A stretch of DNA of 64,000 bases, from positions 1,364,001 through 1,428,000 of the forward strand of contig NZ_CP009220.1 in NCBI RefSeq assembly GCF_001277995.1. Direction: 5' to 3'. The translations under genes were made by a program, and so were the position numbers. The DNA comes from Corynebacterium deserti GIMN1.010. GTDB lineage: Bacteria; Actinomycetota; Actinomycetes; Mycobacteriales; Mycobacteriaceae. The first letter of the stretch is position 1. Every line of letters begins with the position of its first letter. Of this stretch, positions 56,123 to 64,000 are shown piece after piece. A model generated the notes under the pieces. The model saw nothing but the letters and a program-made list of their open reading frames with translations, made no database searches and was not told the origin of the DNA.

Positions 56123-57091
56123 ATGGCTAAACGACGTGGAAAAGGTGCTGCCTCCATCGCAGCACTCGCATTCGGTGCCGCAGCAGGCATTGCGTTTGGT
56201 ACGTACGTACTCGCGCCCAACCTTCCAGAAAACGTTGACCCTAACGCCCCAACCGCTGCTGACTTAGTGGCGGCTGAAACCCAGGCTGAGGTCAACGCAG
56301 TACAAGCTGACCAAGCTGACAGCATCATCGACCACATCGTCGAGGATGTGGTGGCAGGAACACTCACTGATCGCCCCGTGCTTGTTCTGCGCACCGCCGA
56401 TGCAGAACAAGCAGATGTAGATGACATTTCGTGGCTTCTACGCCAGGCAGGTGCTGTAGACGCTGGAACCGTTACGTTGGAGGAGCAGTTCTTCGCGCAA
56501 GATGGCGCAGACCAGCTCAAATCTATCGTTGCTAACACCCTTCCTGCCGGAGCGCAGCTGTCTGAGACGCAACTGGATCCAGGAACCCATGCCGGCGAGG
56601 CACTCGGTGCAGCCCTGTTGCTTAACCCGGAAAACGGCGAGCCACTTGCAAGCACCGGCGAGCGCAGCCTTTTGCTCAACGTGTTGCGCGACAGCGGATT
56701 CATTTCCTACGAAGATGGAACCATTTTGCCTGGTCAGGTCATCGTGTTGATCACCGGTGATAGTGACGGTTCTGGCGACTCCGCGTTTACTGCTGAGTCA
56801 CAGTCGCTGTTTGCACGTGCACTTGATGCTCAAGGCTCCGGTGTTGTTGTTGCTGGCCGTATCCACACCGCCGCCGATACCGGTGTCATTGGTCGTCTTC
56901 GCGCCAACCCTGATGCCGCAGAAAACGTCTCCACCGTTGATTCCATCGACCGCACCTGGGGCAAGATGGCTACCGTGCTTTCTGTCCGTGAGGAACTGGC
57001 AGGCCGAGCAGGAGCCTATGGCTCTGCAGCGTCGGCAGATGCTGCCAGCCCATCTCTTAATGGGGTAGCCCCGGCACCCACTGAGGGGTAA
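56123..57091 (+). CDS. steB: SteB (DUF3186/MctB family), partner of SteA
   Basis: 322 residues. An N-terminal membrane helix (AASIAALAFGAAAGIAFGTYVLAP, about 8-32) anchors a large extracytoplasmic domain; there is no lipobox. SteB binds SteA and belongs to the family of M. tuberculosis Rv1698 (MctB), which was reported in copper resistance. Acidic early region, then DISWLLRQAGAVDAGTVTLEEQF and LRANPDAAENVSTVDSIDRTWG. AGGAAGG precedes ATG 56123. A terminator lies 25 bp past the stop. Confidence 0.9.
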   Translation: MAKRRGKGAASIAALAFGAAAGIAFGTYVLAPNLPENVDPNAPTAADLVAAETQAEVNAVQADQADSIIDHIVEDVVAGTLTDRPVLVLRTADAEQADVDDISWLLRQAGAVDAGTVTLEEQFFAQDGADQLKSIVANTLPAGAQLSETQLDPGTHAGEALGAALLLNPENGEPLASTGERSLLLNVLRDSGFISYEDGTILPGQVIVLITGDSDGSGDSAFTAESQSLFARALDAQGSGVVVAGRIHTAADTGVIGRLRANPDAAENVSTVDSIDRTWGKMATVLSVREELAGRAGAYGSAASADAASPSLNGVAPAPTEG

Positions 57092-57116
57092 CACGGGCAC
57101 ATTTGCTGGCTCGAAA

Positions 57117-57143
57117 AGCACCGTCGAATAGACGGTGCTTTTT
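57117..57143 (+). terminator. Intrinsic terminator after steB
   Basis: AGCACCGTC (57117-57125) pairs with GACGGTGCT (57131-57139), loop GAATA, then TTTT. Closes the recN-steA-steB unit. Confidence 0.92.
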
Positions 57144-59209
<2,066 letters not shown>

Positions 59210-59227
59210 CCTCAGCGAGCGCCGTTC

Positions 59228-59233
59228 TACAAT
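59228..59233 (+). promoter_or_regulatory. -10 hexamer of a leaderless Nudix gene
   Basis: TACAAT, a perfect -10 consensus for the genus (TAnAAT), ends 6 bp before the ATG at 59240. Transcription would start near the A of ATG. Confidence 0.55.
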
Positions 59234-59239
59234 GTGGCC

Positions 59240-59902
59240 ATGAGCAACAAACCTGGAACGCATCAGTTCACCGTCACAGCTACTGAAGTCCTGCTGGAGT
59301 CACCGATTTTGGGCGTGCGTCGAGATACCGTCGTCATGCCTGGTGGCTCAAGCGCTGCGCGAGAGGTCGTGGAGCACTTCGGCGCTGTGGCGGTGGTTGC
59401 GTGTGATGGGGAGAACATCGCGATGGTCAAGCAGTACCGCCAAGGAGTCGGTGACCGATTGTGGGAGCTCCCGGCAGGACTGCTGGATATTGCCAATGAA
59501 TCCGAGCTCTTCGGTGCACAGCGCGAGCTCATCGAAGAAGCCGGACTTGAAGCCAACAGCTGGTCGGTGCTTACTGATTTGATCACATCACCTGGTTTCT
59601 GCGATGAAGCAGTTCGTGTATTTTTGGCCCAGGATCTCACTGAAGTTCCGCGCCCGGACGTCGACGGCGATGAGGAAGCCGACATGGTGGTTAAGTGGTT
59701 TCCTCTTCATGAGGCCGTCGCGATGGTGTTTCGCGGCGAGCTGGTCAATTCGATCGCAATTGCAGGTGTGATGACCGCCGATGCCGTTATTCATGGTCGG
59801 GCGAAAGCTCGCGATGCGGCGGAGCCGTTTACCTATCGGCCGACGGCGTTGGCGAGGCGTCGACAAGCACGCGGTAGCGTCCCTGATATGAAGAAGCTGT
59901 GA
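59240..59902 (+). CDS. Nudix hydrolase, probable ADP-ribose pyrophosphatase
   Basis: 220 residues. The Nudix box G-x5-E-x7-REUxEEAG is complete ([24 protein letters not shown]). [30 protein letters not shown] is typical of the ADP-ribose pyrophosphatase group, which splits ADP-ribose to AMP and ribose-5-phosphate. ATG 59240 is preferred over GTG 59234 on the leaderless promoter spacing. The stop overlaps the xerD GTG start (4 bp), so the two are coupled. Confidence 0.88.
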   Translation: MSNKPGTHQFTVTATEVLLESPILGVRRDTVVMPGGSSAAREVVEHFGAVAVVACDGENIAMVKQYRQGVGDRLWELPAGLLDIANESELFGAQRELIEEAGLEANSWSVLTDLITSPGFCDEAVRVFLAQDLTEVPRPDVDGDEEADMVVKWFPLHEAVAMVFRGELVNSIAIAGVMTADAVIHGRAKARDAAEPFTYRPTALARRRQARGSVPDMKKL

Positions 59903-60813
59903 GTATTACCAACGTTGCGCGCACGTGGCTGACGCACCTTGCTGTTGAACGCGGACTGTCGGATAACACGCTGAAAAGCTATCGACGCGATATTGATCGA
60001 TATTGCACGTGGCTACAGGGCATCGGGATTACTGACATCCGTGACGTGACAACAGAGCATGTGGAACATTATCTTGCTGATCTGCGGCGAGGCGTCGACG
60101 GGCACACAGCATTGTCGGCGTCGTCAGCGGGGCGCGCCCTCATCGTTGCCCGCGGCCTCCACAAATTTGCACTCGCCGAAGGAGAAGTCGGCGTTGATGT
60201 TGCAGCTGACGTTTCACCGCCGACCACGGGGCGCCATTTGCCGGACACGCTCAGCATTGCGGAAGTAACTGCGCTTATCGACGCCACCCCTGCTTCAGAC
60301 ACGGCGACCCCAGCGGACTTACGAGACCGCGCGCTCCTCGAGATCCTCTATGGCACAGGTGCGCGTATTTCAGAAGCTGTTGGATTGTCAGTTGATGATG
60401 TCGCCGATGAACCAGAGGTGTTAAGAATTCTGGGCAAGGGCTCGAAACAGAGGATTGTGCCGTATGGTTCCGTCGCAAAGCAAGCCGTTTCGGACTACCT
60501 GGTGCGCGCTCGGCCGGTGCTTGCAACCGGTAAAAGCCATGCCCTGTTTTTGAATTTGCGCGGCGGAACGCTGTCGCGCCAGTCGGCCTGGGCGGCGCTG
60601 AAGAAGGCTGCGCAGCGCGCGGGAATAGACAAAGACATTTCTCCGCACACGCTCCGCCATAGTTATGCCACCCACTTATTGGAGGGCGGTGCGGATGTGC
60701 GTGTGGTGCAGGAGTTGCTGGGGCATTCTTCGGTGACAACGACGCAAATTTACACACATATTTCCCAGGAGAGTTTGCGGGAGATGTACAAGGTGGCACA
60801 CCCTCGCGCATAA
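59899..60813 (+). CDS. xerD: Tyrosine recombinase XerD
   Basis: 304 residues; resolves chromosome dimers at dif with XerC. N-terminal SAM-like DNA-binding domain (8-100) and catalytic domain with R156 (GTGARISEA), K180, H250 and R253 ([11 protein letters not shown]), H276 (LLGHSS) and Y285 (TQIYTHIS). GTG 59899 overlaps the Nudix gene's TGA. No att or dif site is evident in this window, and the xerC partner would be elsewhere. Confidence 0.95.
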   Translation: MSITNVARTWLTHLAVERGLSDNTLKSYRRDIDRYCTWLQGIGITDIRDVTTEHVEHYLADLRRGVDGHTALSASSAGRALIVARGLHKFALAEGEVGVDVAADVSPPTTGRHLPDTLSIAEVTALIDATPASDTATPADLRDRALLEILYGTGARISEAVGLSVDDVADEPEVLRILGKGSKQRIVPYGSVAKQAVSDYLVRARPVLATGKSHALFLNLRGGTLSRQSAWAALKKAAQRAGIDKDISPHTLRHSYATHLLEGGADVRVVQELLGHSSVTTTQIYTHISQESLREMYKVAHPRA

Positions 60814-60995
60814 AATCAAGCGTTCATTCTGGACTTTGTGGTTTTATGCTCCGGCAATCATGTCGCATCGGCGTGTGACGCTACGTAATGTTCCAGTCAT
60901 CTATATTCTGAATGTATTGTGGTCATAGAGTTTAATGACATCGCGATAATTTCACGGCTGCGAGTCGTTTAAAAGTCAAGGAAGAGGGTTTGACT

Positions 60996-61868
60996 GTGAG
61001 TGATGCAGGGAAGAAGGATACTTCCAAAGTGGAGGTCGGTTTAACCGGCCGACCCCTGCGTACGTTGCCAGAGCCTGCACCTTTGGAAAAGCATGGCCCT
61101 GCCACCATCATCGCCATGGCAAACCAAAAGGGTGGCGTGGGTAAAACCACCTCCACCATCAACCTGGGAGCGTGCCTTGCCGAAGCCGGACGTAAAGTCC
61201 TCCTCGTTGACTTGGACCCACAAGGTGCGCTCACTGCAGGTCTGGGCATCCGATATGACGAAGTTGATGTCACCGTCTATGACCTCATGGTGGACAACAA
61301 CTCCACCATTCATCAAGCCATTCACCACACCAGCGTTGTCGATCTTGATGTCGTTCCCGCCAATATCGATCTCTCGGCGGCGGAAATCCAGTTGGTCAAT
61401 GAGGTTGGCCGTGAACAGACCTTGGCTCGTGCGCTGCGTCCGGTGATGAAGGAATATGACTTCATCATCCTTGACTGCCAGCCTTCCCTCGGTCTGCTCA
61501 CCGTCAATGCTTTGGCATGTGCGCATGGCGTGGTGATCCCCATGGAGTGTGAATACTTCTCGCTTCGTGGTTTGGCGCTTTTGACTGACACCGTAGAAAA
61601 GGTCGCTGATCGCCTCAACTTCGACCTCGAAATTTTAGGGATCCTGGTCACCATGTTTGACCGCCGCACCTCTCACGCACGCGAAGTGATGGCTCGAGTG
61701 GTGGAAGTCTTTGATGAGAAAGTCTTCGATACCGTCATAACGCGCACCGTGCGTTTCCCAGAGACGTCCGTTGCCGGCGAACCCATCATCACGTGGGCAC
61801 CGACCTCTCAAGGTGCAGAGCAGTACCGTGCACTTGCTCGTGAGGTTATTGAGCGCGCCAAACGCTAA
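60996..61868 (+). CDS. pldP: ParA-like ATPase PldP
   Basis: 290 residues. Deviant Walker A KGGVGKTTSTINLG near residue 45, LVDLDPQGALTAG, ILDCQPSLGLLTVNAL and a C-terminal ParA fold. An unstructured N-terminal extension (1-30) is present. In C. glutamicum this second ParA-like protein (PldP) is linked to division-site placement, not chromosome partitioning. GTG 60996 has AGGAAGAGGG 7 bp upstream, better than TTG 60990. scpA follows closely. Confidence 0.9.
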   Translation: MSDAGKKDTSKVEVGLTGRPLRTLPEPAPLEKHGPATIIAMANQKGGVGKTTSTINLGACLAEAGRKVLLVDLDPQGALTAGLGIRYDEVDVTVYDLMVDNNSTIHQAIHHTSVVDLDVVPANIDLSAAEIQLVNEVGREQTLARALRPVMKEYDFIILDCQPSLGLLTVNALACAHGVVIPMECEYFSLRGLALLTDTVEKVADRLNFDLEILGILVTMFDRRTSHAREVMARVVEVFDEKVFDTVITRTVRFPETSVAGEPIITWAPTSQGAEQYRALAREVIERAKR

Positions 61869-61904
61869 AGAACTCACCCCATGCTCTAAGGTGTGGGGCA
61901 GATT

Positions 61905-62792
61905 ATGACTAAAGTTCTAGACCCGGAAACTCGCGAAACTCTTGAACCGACGGCGGCTGAATCGGCTGGCCCCATCGGTCCTGAACCCGCACCTGAAATA
62001 AGTGACACGCACAAGGGCTTTCAGGTTCAGCTCGATAATTTCGAAGGTCCATTTGATCTTTTGCTGCAGCTTATTTCCAAGCGGAAGCTTGATGTCACCG
62101 AAGTGGCGCTCGCGCAAGTAACCGATGAGTTCATTTCCTACACCCGCGAACTTGGTGCGACCAGTGATCTTGATGAGGTCACAGAGTTTCTCGTTGTGGC
62201 AGCAACCCTGCTTGATTTGAAAACTGCCAGGCTGCTTCCTCGCGGGGAAGTGGACAGTGAAGAAGACCTCGAGCTCTTGGAAATCAGGGATCTGCTTTTT
62301 GCTCGTCTGTTGCAATACCGAGCATACAAGCAAGTAGCAGAAATGTTTGCTGGATGGCAGCGCGATGCTCGTCGTAGGTATCCGCGTGCAGTGTCGTTGG
62401 AACCACAATTTGCTGATTTGCTACCCCCAGTGTCGTTGGGGCATTCACCTGAAAGTTTCGGACAGCTTGCCGCAGCGGTGTTTAGGCCAAAGCCCCCGGA
62501 AACGGTGCAAACCGGCCACATTCACCCAGTCGCGGTCTCTGTGCCTGAGCAAGCAGGACGCATACTGAACACACTGAAGCTTGCTGGCATTGACCATTTC
62601 CTCACGTTCCAGCTGCTCACGCGCGATTGCACGGTGTCGATGGAAGTGGTGGGCAGATTCCTTGCCCTCCTGGAGCTATACAAGGCGCGTGCGGTGGAGA
62701 CGATTCAAGAAGAGCCGTTGGGTGAACTTAAAGTCGCGTGGACGGGAATTGACGTGGATCCAGCTGTGGTGGCGGCAGCAAACTGGGAATAG
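61905..62792 (+). CDS. scpA: Condensin subunit ScpA (kleisin)
   Basis: 295 residues; bridges the SMC heads with ScpB to load condensin. N-terminal kleisin helix region (GFQVQLDNFEGPFDLLLQLISKRKLDVTEVALAQV) and C-terminal winged helix (LLELYKARAVETIQEEPLGEL) are intact. ATG 61905 is preferred over GTG 61893 because GGGG lies nearer. A CCCCA/TGGGG hairpin (61877-61898) overlaps the ribosome site. In many genomes scpB follows directly; here a minus-strand acetyltransferase and a rhodanese gene intervene. Confidence 0.93.
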   Translation: MTKVLDPETRETLEPTAAESAGPIGPEPAPEISDTHKGFQVQLDNFEGPFDLLLQLISKRKLDVTEVALAQVTDEFISYTRELGATSDLDEVTEFLVVAATLLDLKTARLLPRGEVDSEEDLELLEIRDLLFARLLQYRAYKQVAEMFAGWQRDARRRYPRAVSLEPQFADLLPPVSLGHSPESFGQLAAAVFRPKPPETVQTGHIHPVAVSVPEQAGRILNTLKLAGIDHFLTFQLLTRDCTVSMEVVGRFLALLELYKARAVETIQEEPLGELKVAWTGIDVDPAVVAAANWE

Positions 62793-62925
62793 GGGTGGCT
62801 CACAGAAATTCCCGAAGTGTTCCATTGCTTCCAGTTCTTTTGTGACCTAAACTACAAGAGCTAGTTTGCTGAAAATGGTGGTCAGGCGTTGGTTACATGT
62901 AGGCGGCGCGATCTCCACAAAGAAG

Positions 62926-62974
62926 GCTCCCGCAGCATCTGTTTTGGAGAGGGCAGATGCTGCGGGAGCTTTTT
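62926..62974 (+). terminator. Intrinsic terminator between scpA and the GNAT gene
   Basis: GCTCCCGCAGCATCTG (62926-62941) pairs perfectly with CAGATGCTGCGGGAGC (62954-62969), then TTTTT. A 16-bp perfect stem; could act on both convergent transcripts, though the left A-flank is short. Confidence 0.95.
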
Positions 62975-63005
62975 GAGTTGCTGCAGGGTTTTAGCGGGGG
63001 TATCA

Positions 63006-63569
63006 CTATGGACGCTGCTTGAGCATCTCTAGAATTTCATCCTCGAGTGGACGGTCTGAGTAGATACGCACATCAGGCTCATTGGGATCATCTTCGGTGC
63101 CTGCACGTCGGCCTTCCCAGACTGGGGTGAGACCCAGCTTTTCCAAGATGTGGAATGATGCGGGGTGGTTGGTGGTCACGCGGGCGGTAAGCGGGAGGGA
63201 GTTGTCGATACGCTTTGTCGCAGCGGTAGCTGCGTTGGAAATTTCTGTTGCGTAGCCATTTCCCCAGAGATCTGGACGCAGGCGGTACTTAAGATCCCAC
63301 ACCTTGCCGTCGACAAGCTCGACGCCGCCGACGCCAACGAATTCAGAGGGGCGTTCCCGAAGGTAGACGCCCCATGGTCCGAGATCCTTTTTGCCCCAGC
63401 TCTCATTGGTGCGCTTGATGATCTCGCGCGTTTCACGCACATCAGTGTGACGTGCTTGAGGGCGGTGTTCCCAAATACGTCCATCAGAGTAAATTTGGTG
63501 GGCCTGGTCTTCGAGCTCAACTGTCAACGGTACAAGGATGAGTCGGTCTGTTCGTGTAATGGTAGCCAT
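63006..63569 (-). CDS. GNAT-family N-acetyltransferase (RimJ/RimL type)
   Basis: 187 residues. RTDRLILVPLTVEL, GPWGVYLRERPSEFVGVGGVELV, YRLRPDLWGNGYATEISNAA (acetyl-CoA loop with R-G/N-x-G-x-A form) and NHPASFHILEKLGLTPVWEG are the RimJ/L-like pattern. Such enzymes acetylate protein N-termini or small amines. ATG 63569; TAACAT about 9 bp upstream suggests a leaderless or near-leaderless message. Convergent with scpA. Confidence 0.88.
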   Translation of the reverse strand: MATITRTDRLILVPLTVELEDQAHQIYSDGRIWEHRPQARHTDVRETREIIKRTNESWGKKDLGPWGVYLRERPSEFVGVGGVELVDGKVWDLKYRLRPDLWGNGYATEISNAATAATKRIDNSLPLTARVTTNHPASFHILEKLGLTPVWEGRRAGTEDDPNEPDVRIYSDRPLEDEILEMLKQRP

Positions 63570-63806
63570 GCAGAAATGTTAAAGCATCGAACGTCTGAAG
63601 TGTGATGTTTCACACTGTCGTTGCTGATTTGTGACCCAATCCCCACCCTTTTTTCAGGTTTAATTATGCTTCATGCCTTAAAGTTCAAAGTTTAACCCCA
63701 TAAGTGGGGAGTTTTTCTTACGCCGCTGTTGTTTTCTGAATTAAATACTGTGACATTTGTGGCTTTAGTTCCTTGAGGGTGGTGTTAAGAAGTACGATAA
63801 CTGGTT

Positions 63807-64000
63807 ATGACTTCAGTTTCAGCACCCATCCCTGCACCGCTTGCTGACGCAGCATTCCCGCAGGGTCCCGTCGTTTCCGTTGATTGGCTCGCGGAGCATT
63901 TACACGATGACAACCTCGTTGTTTTAGCCGCATCCATGGGGGATGCTGATGTTGCACGCGAGCGCGGAATCCCCGGCGCGTTTTTGGCCGACCTTGAAGC
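63807..64000 (+). CDS. sseA2: Rhodanese-like thiosulfate sulfurtransferase, N-terminal part (runs off window)
   Basis: Only 64 codons are visible; the frame is open to the window edge. GPVVSVDWLAEHLHDDNLVVLAASMGD ... ARERGIPGAFLADLE matches the start of a tandem-rhodanese sulfurtransferase (the V-S-x-x-W-L and L-V-V-L-A motifs and the (R)-G-I-P-G-A loop). ATG 63807 lies about 9 bp after TACGAT (63793-63798), so it is probably leaderless. In C. glutamicum the gene at this place, just after the acetyltransferase and before scpB, is named sseA2; the symbol rests on memory. Confidence 0.75.
   Translation, partial: MTSVSAPIPAPLADAAFPQGPVVSVDWLAEHLHDDNLVVLAASMGDADVARERGIPGAFLADLE

Noticed and set aside
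55939-56703. 254-codon minus-strand frame opposite steA and steB
   Set aside because: Low-complexity Ser/Ala/Pro composition expected from reading conserved genes backwards.

Overview
The window is chromosomal DNA from an actinobacterium of the genus Corynebacterium, very probably a member or close relative of the C. glutamicum group. The reasons are the gene order uvrB-uspA-qorR/qor, uvrA, infC-rpmI-rplT, ugpAEBC, pheST, argCJBDFRGH, tyrS, an rrn operon, recN-steA-steB-pyrG-nudix-xerD-pldP-scpA; Corynebacteriales-specific proteins such as SteA, SteB and PldP; many GTG/TTG and apparently leaderless starts; and GC content in the low-to-mid 50s. From memory, the Arg proteins differ at scattered positions from the C. 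glutamicum type strain, so this may be a divergent strain or a sister species.

Left part (1-17036): the end of a glycosyltransferase pair cut by the window edge; uvrB; a universal stress protein; the divergent redox pair qorR/qor2; a HelD-like helicase; a DoxX-type membrane protein with a repetitive helical tail; an MBL-fold hydrolase divergent from uvrA; a large DUF2339 membrane protein; and infC-rpmI-rplT with a structured leader, an apparent AUC start codon on infC and a strong terminator.

Middle (17037-42700): a gene-poor stretch with one orphan ORF; the glycerol-3-phosphate importer ugpAEBC beside a convergent glycerophosphodiesterase; an rRNA methyltransferase; pheST; a three-gene envelope module (secreted SGNH esterase, membrane acyltransferase-3, repeat-rich lipoprotein); the complete arginine cluster argCJBDFR-GH with an ArgR-type operator over the argC promoter; a Trm112-like protein; tyrS; and a second universal stress protein.

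Right part (42671-64000): a complete 16S-23S-5S rRNA operon with a good promoter, two boxA-like elements, no tRNA in the spacer and a strong terminator. A conserved actinobacterial block follows: a protein with an Arg/Asp-rich disordered N-terminus and TPR-like C-terminus, a HAD phosphatase, a 54-residue protein, tlyA, nadK, recN (with a LexA box), steA-steB (cell separation), pyrG (with a terminator-bearing leader), a Nudix hydrolase, xerD, the ParA-like pldP and the condensin subunit scpA. The window ends with a GNAT acetyltransferase on the minus strand and the start of a rhodanese gene.

No CRISPR array, prophage, transposase or tRNA gene was found. The most interesting signals are the pyrG leader, the infC leader, the SGNH/AT3/lipoprotein module, the RD-rich protein next to the rRNA operon, and a recurring pattern of 12-14 bp tandem duplications at gene 3' ends.
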